The translations under genes were made by a program, and so were the position numbers. From Anaerolineales bacterium (GTDB lineage: Bacteria > Chloroflexota > Anaerolineae > Anaerolineales > UBA11579), in the NCBI GenBank assembly GCA_026129335.1, contig JAHCIH010000006.1:44447-108446 (forward strand): 64,000 nt of DNA, written 5' to 3'. Of the stretch, positions 25,647 to 35,200 are shown piece by piece. The notes beneath the pieces were generated by a model. It did not search any database, was not told the DNA's origin, and saw only the letters and a program-made list of their open reading frames with translations. The stretch's first letter is position 1. Each line of letters begins with the position of its first letter.

Positions 25647-26549
25647 TTATTTCCTATCCAGCCCCACATCATCCCAACTTGCCGCGTCTTCCAGCGCCTC
25701 CAGGTGCGTGAACACGGTGACGTTGTCCAGCGCGGCGCGGATTTCGGCTTCTAGGCGCTCCAGCAGGCGGTGGCCGCGGGCCACGCTCCAGTCGCCGGGC
25801 ACCAGTACATGCATGGAGACGAAGCGACGGGCGCCGGACTGCCGCGTGCGCAAGGCATGGAAGCGCACCGCGTCCTGCGTAAAGCTGTCCAGGATGGCCT
25901 GGATGCGGGCCAGTTCCTCGGCGGGCAGGGCGGCGTCCATCAGCCCCTGCGCCGAGCCGCGCAGGATGCGGTAGCCGGCCCAGGTGATGTTGAGCGCCAC
26001 AGCCAGCGCGATCACCGGGTCCAGCCAGGCCCAGCCGCTGGCGGCTACCAGGCCAACGGCCAGCAGCACCCCGGCGGAGGTCCACACATCGGTGAACAGG
26101 TGCTGGCTGTTGGCCTGCAGGGCAGGGGAGTTGTGCCGCCGGCCAGCCTGGCGGATGACCAGCGCTACGCCGAGGTTGATTAGCGAGGCGGCTACTGAAA
26201 CGGCCAAGCCGAGGCCGATGGCTTGCAGAGGCTGAGGGTTGAGCAGGCGTTGGATGGCCGCCCAGGCGATGCTGACCGCCGCCAGCAGGATCAGGCCACC
26301 CTCGACTCCGCTGGAGAAGTATTCCGCCTTGCTGTGCCCGTAGGCGTGCTCCTCGTCCGGCGGCTGGGCGGCTATGTGCAGCACAACCAGCGCCAGCACC
26401 CCGCCGGCCAGGTTGACCAGCGATTCGACGGCGTCCGAAAGCAGACCGACGGAGCCGGTCAGCCAGTAGGCTGTGGCCTTGAGCGCGATGGTGACCGCCG
26501 CGGCGGCGATGGACAGCCAGGCGTAGCGGGTTAGGTTCGGAGGCTGCAT
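25647..26549 (-). CDS. Cation diffusion facilitator family metal transporter
   Basis: 300 residues with six membrane helices and a C-terminal cytoplasmic domain with the ferredoxin-like fold of CDF exporters, which exchange Zn/Mn/Fe or Co for protons. Seen are [14 protein letters not shown] in helix 2, [11 protein letters not shown] after it, and [14 protein letters not shown] in helix 5. The usual [H/D]xxxD pair of helix 2 reads E-SLV-N here, while helix 5 keeps HxxxD, so metal preference may be unusual. A single-gene unit, 73 nt upstream of prfB. Confidence 0.88.
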   Translation of the reverse strand: MQPPNLTRYAWLSIAAAAVTIALKATAYWLTGSVGLLSDAVESLVNLAGGVLALVVLHIAAQPPDEEHAYGHSKAEYFSSGVEGGLILLAAVSIAWAAIQRLLNPQPLQAIGLGLAVSVAASLINLGVALVIRQAGRRHNSPALQANSQHLFTDVWTSAGVLLAVGLVAASGWAWLDPVIALAVALNITWAGYRILRGSAQGLMDAALPAEELARIQAILDSFTQDAVRFHALRTRQSGARRFVSMHVLVPGDWSVARGHRLLERLEAEIRAALDNVTVFTHLEALEDAASWDDVGLDRK

Positions 26550-26569
26550 AATTGAGATGTCTCTATATC

Positions 26570-26635
26570 GAGATTAGAGATTGGGGAATGGAGATTTAAT
26601 CTTTAGTCTCCAATCTCCATTCTCTAATCCCCGAT
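26570..26635. repeat. Palindromic interspersed repeat overlapping the prfB stop
   Basis: GAGATTAGAGATTGGGGAATG... with arms GAATGGAGATT and AATCTCCATTC. A related element lies at 43614-43660 and a shorter piece (GGAGACTGGAGAATG) at 23830-23846. Confidence 0.6.
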
Positions 26636-27707
26636 TTTAGAACGCAAATACGCCTCAATAAACTCGTCCAAGTCGCCGTCCAACACGCCCTGGGTGTTGC
26701 CGCTCTCGTATTCGGTGCGGTGGTCTTTGACCATCTGGTAGGGATGCAGTACGTAGGAGCGGATTTGGCTGCCCCATTCAGCTTTTTGGTAATCCCCGCG
26801 CAGTTGGGCCAGCTCTTTCTCTTTCTCGGCCTGTTTCAGTTCCAGCAGGCGCGCCTTCAGCACGCGCATGGCATTGTCGCGGTTCTGGGTCTGCGAGCGC
26901 TCGTTCTGGCAGCTGGCCACGATGCCGCTGGGGATATGCGTAATGCGCACGGCGGTGTCGTTCTTCTGCACGTTCTGCCCGCCGGCCCCGCCGGAGCGGA
27001 AGGTCTCGATTTTCAAGTCGTTGGGGTTGATTTCCACATCCGCATCTTCCACTTGAGGCAGCACTTCCACCTGGGCGAAGGAGGTGTGCCGCCGCTTGGC
27101 CGAGTCGAAGGGCGAGAGGCGCACCAGGCGGTGCACGCCTTTCTCGGCGCGCAGGTAGCCGTAGGCGTACTGGCCGCCGATGGCGATGGTCACGCTCTTG
27201 ATGCCGGCTTCTTCGCCGGGGGTCTGGTCGAGGATTTCGGTCTTGTAGCCGGACTCCTCCGCCCAGCGCAGGTACATGCGCTGCAGCATGGCGGCCCAGT
27301 CTTGCGAGTCGGTGCCGCCGGCGCCGGCGTTGATGCTGAGCAGGGCGTCGCCGCTGTCGTAGTCGCCGGAGAGCAGGGTGCGCAGCTCGCGCTGCTCGGT
27401 CTCGCGCTCCAGGGCGGCGGCTTCGGCCTCCAGTTCGGCGGCCAGGCTTTCGTCGCCCAGTTCGGCCAACTCCAGGGCGTCGGCGATGCGGGTCTGCAGC
27501 CTGCGCCAGGCTTCGATGTCCTCGCGCAGGTTGGCGACGCGCTTCATCAACTGCTGGGCCGCCTGCGGGTTATCCCACAGGTCCGGCGCAGCGGCTTGCT
27601 CTTCCAGTTGGGTCAGTTCAGTTTCGCGTTGGGCTAAGTCAAAGACGCTCCAGCAGAGCGTGGATGCGTTCCTGGGATTGGGTCAGGCGGTCAATGATTT
27701 CTTGCAT
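26624..27707 (-). CDS. prfB: Peptide chain release factor 2, programmed +1 frameshift
   Basis: RF2 ends translation at UGA and UAA. The gene starts at ATG 27707; after 22 codons frame 0 meets TGA (27641-27639) in the context CTT-TGA-C, and a +1 shift continues as [11 protein letters not shown] for 338 more residues, giving about 360 in all, the normal size. A GGAG lies 3 nt before CTT, matching the internal Shine-Dalgarno of the E. coli site. The anticodon-like SPF ([11 protein letters not shown]) and catalytic [10 protein letters not shown] confirm RF2. The ATG is 6 nt after TATGAT, so the mRNA is probably leaderless. Confidence 0.95.
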
Positions 27708-27713
27708 GCCACA

Positions 27714-27749
27714 ATCATATCAAAGCCGGCGGGGCTTCGTTGCTATAAT
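27714..27749. promoter_or_regulatory. Divergent -10 boxes for leaderless prfB and moaC
   Basis: Minus strand TATGAT (27719-27714) is 6 nt before the prfB ATG; plus strand TATAAT (27744-27749) is 6 nt before the moaC ATG. Neither gene has a Shine-Dalgarno. The 24-bp interval is all the space for -35 regions, which overlap and are weak. Confidence 0.6.
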
Positions 27750-27755
27750 CGGCGT

Positions 27756-28238
27756 ATGTCTGCGAAGTTGAGCCATGTAGATGAAAGCGGCCGCGCCCGC
27801 ATGGTGGACGTGGGGGCCAAAGAAGCCAGCCAACGGGTTGCCGTGGCCGAGGGCCGGGTGCGCATGCAGCCCGAGACCGTGGCCTTGCTGCGCGCCAACG
27901 CGCTGGACAAGGGCGATGCGCTCGCCGTGGCCCAGGTGGCCGGCGTGCAGGCCGCCAAACGCACCGCCGAGCTGATCCCCTTCTGCCACACCTTGCCGCT
28001 GGAACACGTCGCCGTGGACTTCGAGTTGGACGATGCGCTGCCCGGCGTGCGCATCCGCGCCACGGTGCGCACTACCAGCAAGACCGGCGTGGAGATGGAA
28101 GCGCTCACCGCTGTCTCGGTGGCGGCGCTGGCGCTGTACGACATGGCCAAGTCCGCTGAAAAAGGCATGCGCATCGAGGACATCCGCCTAGTCAGCAAGA
28201 CCGGCGGCAAAAGCAGGGACTATCAGGCGGAGGAGTAG
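27756..28238 (+). CDS. moaC: Cyclic pyranopterin monophosphate synthase
   Basis: MoaC with MoaA converts GTP to cyclic pyranopterin in molybdenum-cofactor synthesis. The 160-residue protein starts [22 protein letters not shown] and has [18 protein letters not shown] and the catalytic-site [22 protein letters not shown]. An open frame extends far upstream antisense to prfB, but homology begins at 27756 where a TATAAT sits 6 nt upstream. Need for the cofactor in this genome is explained at least by the hydroxylase at 39208-47947. Confidence 0.95.
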   Translation: MSAKLSHVDESGRARMVDVGAKEASQRVAVAEGRVRMQPETVALLRANALDKGDALAVAQVAGVQAAKRTAELIPFCHTLPLEHVAVDFELDDALPGVRIRATVRTTSKTGVEMEALTAVSVAALALYDMAKSAEKGMRIEDIRLVSKTGGKSRDYQAEE

Positions 28239-28239
28239 C

Positions 28240-28419
28240 GTGCCTACAACTCCCGTCCACAGCAAATGGCAGCGTCGAGAGAAGAAATTGCTGAAGAAGA
28301 AGCAAGCCATGCGCATAAGCGGGCGCAGCGTATTCACCTTGCAGGAAATCGCCCGGCGGAAAGCTGCTGAAGCGCGTACCGAAGAGAAGAAGCCCAAGGG
28401 CCGCAAGCGCCATGCATAA
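28240..28419 (+). CDS. Small basic protein, unknown
   Basis: A GTG start at 28240, with GGAGGAG at 28229-28235, opens a 59-residue frame ending at TAA 28419. The product is rich in Lys and Arg (KWQRREKKLLKKKQAMRISG ... EEKKPKGRKRHA) and is predicted soluble and helical. It fills the whole gap between moaC and moaDE and overlaps the latter by 8 nt, so it is likely real and co-translated. No family recognised; nucleic-acid or ribosome binding is only a guess from charge. Confidence 0.65.
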   Translation: MPTTPVHSKWQRREKKLLKKKQAMRISGRSVFTLQEIARRKAAEARTEEKKPKGRKRHA

Positions 28420-29116
28420 GGTGCAAGTGTTGTTCTTCGCCACGCTGAAAGAGAAGGCCGGGGTCAGCGAAGCTGAACTGGAGCTGCCCGCCGGCAGCCG
28501 GGTGGCTGATTTGAAGCGCCTACTGCTCTCGCAGTACCCTGGGCTGCCTGAAGCGCGCTCGGCGATGCTGGTGGCGGTCAACCAGGAGTACGCCTTCGAC
28601 GAAGACCCGGTGCCCGACGGCGCCCAGGTGGCCGTGTTCCCACCAGTGAGCGGGGGCAGCGGCGCGCCGGAGGTGTTTGCGGTCACCGAGGGTGAAATCG
28701 ACCTCAACGACTTGCTGGCTCAAATCACCACGCCTAGTAGCGGGGCGACCTGCCTCTTCAGCGGGATGGTCCGTGCGGAGACACTACGTGGCGAGCCGCG
28801 CAAAACTCTGCGCCTGGAATACGAGGCCTACAAGCCGATGGCTGAAGCCAAGATGCGCCAGGTGGCGGAGGAGATCCGCGAGCGCTGGCCTCAGGTGGAG
28901 GGCATCGCCATCGTGCAGCGCATAGGCATCCTGCAGCCCGGCACGCCCACCGTGCTGATCGCCTGCAGCGGCGGCCACCGCGACAGCGGCGTGTTCGAGG
29001 CGGCCCGCTACGGCATCGACCGGCTCAAGGAAATCGTGCCAGTGTGGAAGAAGGAAATCGGCCCGCAAGGGGAGGAGTGGGTCGAAGGAGAGTACATCCC
29101 CGAGGCGGGCGATTAG
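28412..29116 (+). CDS. Fused molybdopterin synthase (MoaD-MoaE)
   Basis: 234 residues. Residues 1-82 are a MoaD ubiquitin-like domain ending VSGG (Gly81-Gly82); residues ~88-234 are MoaE with FSGMVRAETLRG, LRLEYEAYKPMAEAKM, IVQRIGILQPG and the catalytic VPVWKKE. The complex adds two sulfurs to cyclic pyranopterin. MoaD needs a free C-terminal Gly-Gly to carry sulfur, so the fusion must be cleaved after Gly82 or act otherwise; the mycobacterial MoaX fusion is known to be cleaved. The domain junction reads GG-SGAPEV. Confidence 0.92.
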   Translation: MHKVQVLFFATLKEKAGVSEAELELPAGSRVADLKRLLLSQYPGLPEARSAMLVAVNQEYAFDEDPVPDGAQVAVFPPVSGGSGAPEVFAVTEGEIDLNDLLAQITTPSSGATCLFSGMVRAETLRGEPRKTLRLEYEAYKPMAEAKMRQVAEEIRERWPQVEGIAIVQRIGILQPGTPTVLIACSGGHRDSGVFEAARYGIDRLKEIVPVWKKEIGPQGEEWVEGEYIPEAGD

Positions 29117-29118
29117 CC

Positions 29119-30201
29119 ATGGCCCAGTTCCAGTGCAACAATTGCAAACGGCCGTATCCAGACGAAGGCCTGCCATATCGCTGCCAGTGCGGCGGCGTAT
29201 TCGGTCTGGCAGGGTCGCTTGCGTATAGCCAACCGGTGTCTAGCGCCTATGGGATTTGGCGTTACTGGGAGACCTTTGGCCTGCCCGAAGGCGCCGCGGA
29301 CATCAGTTTGGGCGAGGGCGGCACGCCTTTGATCCCCGGGCAGGGCTTCGGCAAGCAGCTGGCTTTCAAGTTGGAATCGCTCAACCCGACCGGCTCGTTC
29401 AAGGACCGCGGCAGTGCGCCGCTGGCCAGTTGGCTGCGGGCGCGCGGCGTCTCCGAGGCGGTGGAAGACTCCTCCGGCAATGCAGGCGCTTCGTTCGCCG
29501 CCTACGCGGCCCGCGCCGGCGTAAAAGCGCGCGTGTTCGTGCCCAGCTACGCCTCCGGCCCCAAGCGGGCGCAAATCGAGGCCTATGGTGCGCAGCTGGA
29601 GCCAGTGGAGGGGCCGCGTTCGGCCGCCGCCGAGGCAGTGCAGCGCGCCGCGGCGGACGGCGCGGCCTACGCCAGCCACGCCTATCTGCCCTTTGGCCTG
29701 CCGGGCATCGCCACTATTGCCTACGAGCTGTACGAGCAGCTGGGCCGCGCCCCCGGCACGGTGCTGGCCCCGGCGGGGCACGGCAGCCTGCTGCTGGGCA
29801 TCGCCCTGGGGTTTGAGGCGCTGCAGGCGGCCGGGCACAGCGCCGAATTGCCCCGCCTGGTGGGCGTGCAAGCGCGGGCCTGCGCGCCGCTGTGGGCACT
29901 TTTGACGCAGGGCGCAGCCGGTCTGGCCTGGGTCACCGAGGGCGAAACCCTGGCCGAGGGCGTGCGCGTGCGCCAGCCGCTGCGCGGCGATGCCTTGTTG
30001 GCCGCCGTGGAGCGCAGCGGCGGCCAGTTCCTCGCCGTGGAAGAGAAGGAGATATTGCCCGCCCGCGACGCTCTGGCGTCTGCAGGGTTATTTGTAGAGC
30101 CAACCTCTGCGATTGTTTGGGCGGCCTTGCAGCAGGTGGCGGATGCACTGCCCGAGCCGATTGTGCTGATATTGACCGGCTCGGGTCTTAAGGCGCTTTA
30201 A
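29119..30201 (+). CDS. thrC: Threonine synthase-like PLP enzyme
   Basis: 360 residues. A Zn-ribbon-like N-terminus (CNNCKRPYP ... CQCGGVF) is followed by a fold type II PLP domain with the lysine motif LNPTGSFKDRGS, SSGNAGASFAAYAARAG and a C-terminal TGSGLKAL. These are the features of the class of threonine synthase that turns O-phosphohomoserine into threonine; diverged paralogues with other roles exist. The start at 29119 is taken because the protein family begins here, just after the moaDE stop. Confidence 0.85.
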   Translation: MAQFQCNNCKRPYPDEGLPYRCQCGGVFGLAGSLAYSQPVSSAYGIWRYWETFGLPEGAADISLGEGGTPLIPGQGFGKQLAFKLESLNPTGSFKDRGSAPLASWLRARGVSEAVEDSSGNAGASFAAYAARAGVKARVFVPSYASGPKRAQIEAYGAQLEPVEGPRSAAAEAVQRAAADGAAYASHAYLPFGLPGIATIAYELYEQLGRAPGTVLAPAGHGSLLLGIALGFEALQAAGHSAELPRLVGVQARACAPLWALLTQGAAGLAWVTEGETLAEGVRVRQPLRGDALLAAVERSGGQFLAVEEKEILPARDALASAGLFVEPTSAIVWAALQQVADALPEPIVLILTGSGLKAL

Positions 30202-30211
30202 GAGGAGTGAT

Positions 30212-31441
30212 ATGGCCGAGAAAATCGTAATCACCGGAATGGGCACCGTAAACGCCATTGGCAAATCGGTGGATGAAAGCTGGCAAAACGCAGTCAATGG
30301 GGTATCTGGCCTGGGGCCGATTACCTTGTTCGATGCCAGCGACCACCTGGTCAAGGTGGCCTGCGAAATCAAGGATTTCGACCCCACGGAGTATGTGGAC
30401 CCGCGCGAAACCCGCCGCCGTGACCGCTATGAGTTGTTCGCTGCTGCGGCCGCTGCGCAGGCCATCAAACAATCCGGTCTGGAAATCACCGAAAAGAACG
30501 CCGCCCGTATCGGCACGGTCATCTCGGCGGCGATTGGCGGCCTGACTTCGATGGAAGAAGGCGTGCTGGCCGCTTTCCAGCAAGGCCCGCGCCGGGTGAG
30601 CCCGTTCATGATCCCGATGCTGATGCCCAACGGCGCGGCGGGCCTGGTGGGCATTGACCACGGCCCCAAGGGGCCGGCGCTCTCCGTGGCCTCGGCCTGC
30701 GCCTCGGGTCAGGACGGCATCGGCACGGCCTGGATGATGCTCAAATCGGGCATGGTGGACGCGGTCATCGCCGGCGCGGCCGAGGCCGTGGTCACCAAAA
30801 CGGCCGTCTCCGCCTTTGACCGCATGCAGGCCATGTCTCGCCGCACCGAGGGGACGCCCAGCCCGTTTGACAAACACCGCGACGGCCTGGTCATCGGCGA
30901 AGGCGCCGCAGTGATGGTGCTGGAAACCGAGAGCCACGCCAAGGCGCGCGGCGCCAATATCCTGGCCGAACTGGCTGGCTACTCGTCCTCGGCGGATGCG
31001 TATCACATTACCGCGCCCCATGCCGAGGGCGTGGGCGGCGCGCAAGCCATCCGCTTCGCACTGGATGCGGCCGGCGTCAACAACGACGAAGTGCAGTACA
31101 TCAACGCTCATGGCACCGGTACGGTGTTAAACGACCTTTCGGAAACCCGGGCGATCAAAGCTGTGTTCGGCGAACAGGCCTACAAGCTGGCGGTATCGTC
31201 CACCAAGGCCGTAACCGGCCACATGATGGGCGCCACCGGCGCGTTGGAGGCCATCTTCTGCGTACAGGCCATCCGCAACGGCCTGATCCCGCCGACGATG
31301 AACTACGTGGAAGCCGACCCGGACTGCGATCTGGACTACGTGCCCAACAAGGCGCGTGAAACCAAAGTGGACGTGGCCCTGACCAACGCTTTTGGCTTCG
31401 GTGGGCACAACGCGGTGCTGGTGCTGCGCAACTACGAATAA
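30212..31441 (+). CDS. fabF: 3-oxoacyl-[ACP] synthase II
   Basis: A condensing enzyme of 409 residues that elongates acyl-ACP with malonyl-ACP. The Cys-His-His triad is visible in VASACASGQDGIG, NAHGTGTVLND and KAVTGHMMGATGALEA, with the C-terminal NAFGFGGHNAVLVL. AGAGGAG precedes the ATG. It is separated from fabD/fabG by 7 kb and lies before rnc. Confidence 0.95.
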   Translation: MAEKIVITGMGTVNAIGKSVDESWQNAVNGVSGLGPITLFDASDHLVKVACEIKDFDPTEYVDPRETRRRDRYELFAAAAAAQAIKQSGLEITEKNAARIGTVISAAIGGLTSMEEGVLAAFQQGPRRVSPFMIPMLMPNGAAGLVGIDHGPKGPALSVASACASGQDGIGTAWMMLKSGMVDAVIAGAAEAVVTKTAVSAFDRMQAMSRRTEGTPSPFDKHRDGLVIGEGAAVMVLETESHAKARGANILAELAGYSSSADAYHITAPHAEGVGGAQAIRFALDAAGVNNDEVQYINAHGTGTVLNDLSETRAIKAVFGEQAYKLAVSSTKAVTGHMMGATGALEAIFCVQAIRNGLIPPTMNYVEADPDCDLDYVPNKARETKVDVALTNAFGFGGHNAVLVLRNYE

Positions 31442-31460
31442 GCAGATTACAATTGAGTCA

Positions 31461-31522
31461 GGAACTAGCGGACCGCTAGCCACCTCTCCGGCCCGGAGGG
31501 TGGCTGTCGTTCCTTGAGTTCC
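31461..31522 (+). promoter_or_regulatory. Structured 5' leader of rnc
   Basis: Outer arms GGAACT (31461-31466) and AGTTCC (31517-31522) enclose hairpin TAGCGG-A-CCGCTA and a 12-bp hairpin GCCACC-t-CTCCG / CGGAG-GGTGGC (31479-31504). There is no T tract. RNase III mRNAs are often self-cleaved at 5' hairpins, so this may be an autoregulatory site. Confidence 0.45.
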
Positions 31523-31532
31523 GGGAGGCAGA

Positions 31533-32243
31533 ATGTCGAATGCAGACACCCCGGGCCTGGAATCTCCCCAGAGCTTTGCCAGTCGTTTAGGGTTGAGCGT
31601 CAGCGATATGCGCTTGTTGTCCAGAGCGCTGACGCATCGTTCGTTCCTGAACGAGAACGCCGACGCCCTGGAAGACAATGAGCGTCTGGAATTCCTCGGC
31701 GACGCCGTGCTCGATTTTGTGGTCGGCGCCTGGCTGTATCGCCACTTCCCCTACATGTCCGAGGGGCAAATGACCCGGCTGCGCGCCGCGCTGGTCAGCA
31801 CGGAGCAGCTGGGCAAGTTCGGGGCGCAAATTGAAATTGGCCGGGCTTTGCGCATTGGTCACGGCGAAGAAGAGGGCGGAGGGCGCTCCCGCCCGGCGAT
31901 GCTGTGCAACGCCTTCGAGGCGCTGGTGGGCGCGCTGTATTTGGACGGCGGCATTGAGGCGGCGCGTGAATTTGTACACCCCATGCTGGCCGTTGCCGAG
32001 ACCGAAATCAGCAGCCAGGGTGACCGCGATCCAAAGAGCATGCTGCAGGAGGCGGTGCAGGCTCAGGGCGGCGCGGCGCCGTTCTACCGCATCGCCGCCG
32101 AGTCCGGCCCGGACCACAACAAGCACTTCGTCGTCGAAGTGCTTGTGGAGGGGCAGGTGCTCGGGAGCGGCGAAGGTTCCAGCAAGCAGGCGGCGAGCAA
32201 AGAAGCTGCCCGGGATGCATTGCAGAAATTGGAAAGGATGTAG
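31533..32243 (+). CDS. rnc: Ribonuclease III
   Basis: 236 residues: an RNase III domain with the signature NERLEFLGDAVLDFVVG and the second acidic cluster NAFEALVGALYLDGG, then a dsRNA-binding domain (DPKSMLQEAVQAQGG ... GSSKQAASKEAARDALQKL). It cuts double-stranded RNA in rRNA and mRNA processing. GGGAGG precedes the ATG. The rnc-smc order is common in Gram-positive and Chloroflexota genomes. Confidence 0.96.
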   Translation: MSNADTPGLESPQSFASRLGLSVSDMRLLSRALTHRSFLNENADALEDNERLEFLGDAVLDFVVGAWLYRHFPYMSEGQMTRLRAALVSTEQLGKFGAQIEIGRALRIGHGEEEGGGRSRPAMLCNAFEALVGALYLDGGIEAAREFVHPMLAVAETEISSQGDRDPKSMLQEAVQAQGGAAPFYRIAAESGPDHNKHFVVEVLVEGQVLGSGEGSSKQAASKEAARDALQKLERM

Positions 32244-32295
32244 CGGTTGGCGCGGGGCTTACGTTCCCTATGCGACGACTTGAGCGAGAACGACT

Positions 32296-35200
32296 GTGCG
32301 GCTTAAATCTCTGGAACTGAACGGGTACAAAACCTTTGCCAGCCGGACGCTGTTCGAGTTCGCCGGCGACATCACCGCGGTGGTGGGGCCGAACGGCTCG
32401 GGCAAATCCAACATTGCTGACGCGCTGCGTTGGGTGCTGGGCGAGCAATCCTATGGCGTGCTGCGCGGGCGCAAGACGGAGGACATGATTTTCTCCGGCT
32501 CGGAGACGCGCCCGCGTTCCGGCATGGCCGCGGTGACCATCACCTTTGACAACAGCGACGGCTGGCTGCCGGTCGATTTCTCCGAAGTCGCCATCACCCG
32601 CCGAGCCTATCGCGACGGGCAGAACGAATACCTGATTAACCAGCAGAAAGTGCGCCTGAAAGATGTGAGCGAACTGCTGGCGCAATCCGGGCTTTCCGAG
32701 CGCACCTACACTGTGATTGGCCAGGGCCTGGTGGACACTGCCTTGACGTTGAAGTCTGACGAACGCCGCCGCCTGTTTGAAGAAGCGGCCGGCATCGGCC
32801 TCTACCGGGCGCGCAAAGACCAGTCGCTGCGTCGCCTGGAGACCACCCTGCGCAACCTGGAACGCGTCGAAGACATTCTGGCTGAGCTGCGCCCGCGCGT
32901 GCGCAGCCTGGAACGGCAGGCCGCCCGGGCTGAGGAACACGCCCGCCTGCGCGCCGACCTGCGCGCCACGCTGCGCCAGTGGTACGGCTACCATTGGAAC
33001 CGGGCGCAAAACGAACTGCGCGAGCGGCGCCAGGAAGCCGAGGAGCGCGAGAGCAGCCTGGATGCGGCCCGTGAGCAGCAACGGCTGCTCAACGAAGAAG
33101 TCAACCAGCTGCGCGCCCAAACCCAGGAACTGCGCAACCAGCTCAATGAATGGCACCGCCGCTTGGCGGAGCTGCACGCTAACCGTGAGAACGCCACCAA
33201 GGGCCTGGCCGTGGCCGATGAGCGCCAGCGGGCGTTGGCCGAACGGCGCGAGGCGCTGGGCGAGGAACGCCAGCGCATTGAGAGCGAGCTGCAAGCGCTG
33301 TCTGATCGCTCGAAAGAAGCCGAGCAAGATGCGGGGCACTACCAAACGGAAGTGGACGAGGCCGAGAAGCAACTGGTCGAAGCTCGCCAGGAGCTGGCCC
33401 AGCGCCAGGCGGCTCAGGAGGAGAACGAAGGCAAAGTGCAGGCGGCGCGTGACCGCCTGACGCAGTTGGAACGCCAGCAGTTGGGCTTTGCCGCCCAGCG
33501 CGAGCAACTGGCCGCCAAGCAGACCCGCTTGCAGACCGAGGCGGCCGAACTGCAGCGCAACCTGGAGAACCTGGATGGCGACCTGGTCGAATTGCAGGCG
33601 CAGGCAGGCCACGCGGGTGGGGCCGCCGAGCAGGCTGAAAAAGCAGCGCAGGACGCGCAGGCTGAATTGCAGCGCGCCGAGGCTGAAGTGGAGGCCGGGC
33701 GCGCGGCGCTCGACGAACAGGAAGCCAGGCACCGGGACCTGCTGGCCCGCCAGGCTGGCTTGCAGGCTGAGTTGAATGCTTTGGAGCAAGCCGAATTGGC
33801 CGCCTCGGGCTTCGCTCAAGGCGCGCGGCTGCTATTAGAGGCCGCACAGCAGAAGCGCCTGGGGCTGCGCAAAGGCAGTCTGGGCCGTGAACTGCAGGTC
33901 TCCGCTGAGTTGGAGACCGCCATCGCTGCTGCGCTGGGCAACTATTTAGATGCCGTGGTGCTGGCCGGCGGCGGCGATGCCGAAGCCGCGCTGGATATTT
34001 TGGAGGCGCAGTCCGCCGCCGGCGCGCTGCTGCCCAACGGCGCGGGTGGAGGGCGGCTGCAGGCGCCGGCTTCCGGCGGCCTGCTGGGTGTGGCGGCTGA
34101 CCTGGTGGGGGCGCCGGAGGAATTGCGCAGCACCGTGGATTTGCTGCTGGGCCGCGTGCTGGTCGTCAGAGCCCGCGGCGATGCGCGGCGGGCTCTGGAA
34201 GCGCACCCGGACGCAACCAGCGCGGTGACGTTGCGCGGCGAAGTCTTCCACCGGGATGGGCAGATTGAAGTGCGCCCGGCGAAGACCGCCGCCGGGCTGG
34301 CCCGCCCGCGGCAGGAACGCGAACTGCGCGCTGAGCTTGACAAACTGCAGACCGACCTGGAAACCAACGAGTCGGGCATTGCCGAGCTCAACCGGCAACT
34401 CTCGGAACGTTTGGAAGCGGTGAAGCAGGCTCAAAGCGGGGTTGAGCAACGGCGGATTGATTTGGAGGCTGCCCGCCGCACTGCCCAGGAACGTAGCCTG
34501 GAAGTAGAGCAGTTGGAGCGACAGGTGGAATGGTTCCGCACCCAACTGCGCGGCCTGGAGGCCGAGATTGCCGGCGCCCAGAACGAACTTGAGAGCCTGA
34601 GCGCCAACGAAACTGGGGCGAACGATCAGCAGGCGGCAGCCCGGCAGGAGCTGGAAACCCAGCTCGGCTCCGTGGTTGATGTGCCAATGGACGAGCAGCA
34701 CGCCCAGGTGGCTCACTGGGAGATGCGCCTGGCGGTGGCTCAGCGAGCCTTACAGGAGGCGCAGCGCCGCGTACAGGAGCGCCAGCAGGCGCTGCAGCGC
34801 ACCGAGGCGCAGTTGACCGCCCAGCAGGAGCGCAGCGCTGAAATGGAAGCGCAAGCGGTGACCATTGCCGCGGAAATTGAACAGCTCGGCGGCCAGGGCG
34901 ACGACATGGGCGGGGAAATCACGCAAATTCAAGCGGAGATTGCCCCGGCGGAAACCAGGCTGGCGGGGGCCGATGCCCAGTTGGCCGAGCAGCAAGCCGC
35001 CGAGGCCCGCGCGATGCAGTCGCTGAGCAGCGCCGAGCGCGCTCACACGGCAGCGCAGATTGCCATGGGCCGCCAGCAAGAAGCGCTGGAAGGGCTGCGC
35101 TCCCGAGTGGAAGACGACTTCGGCCTGGTGGCCTTCCAGTATGAGGAAGGCGTCTCCGGTCCTACTCCGCTGCCGCTGGGCAACCTGGTGGAGCAGCTGC

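Noticed and set aside
26624..27707. prfB as a pseudogene because of an in-frame TGA after 22 codons
   Set aside because: The stop is in CTT-TGA-C with an upstream GGAG, and the +1 frame restores a normal-length RF2, so it is the known programmed frameshift.
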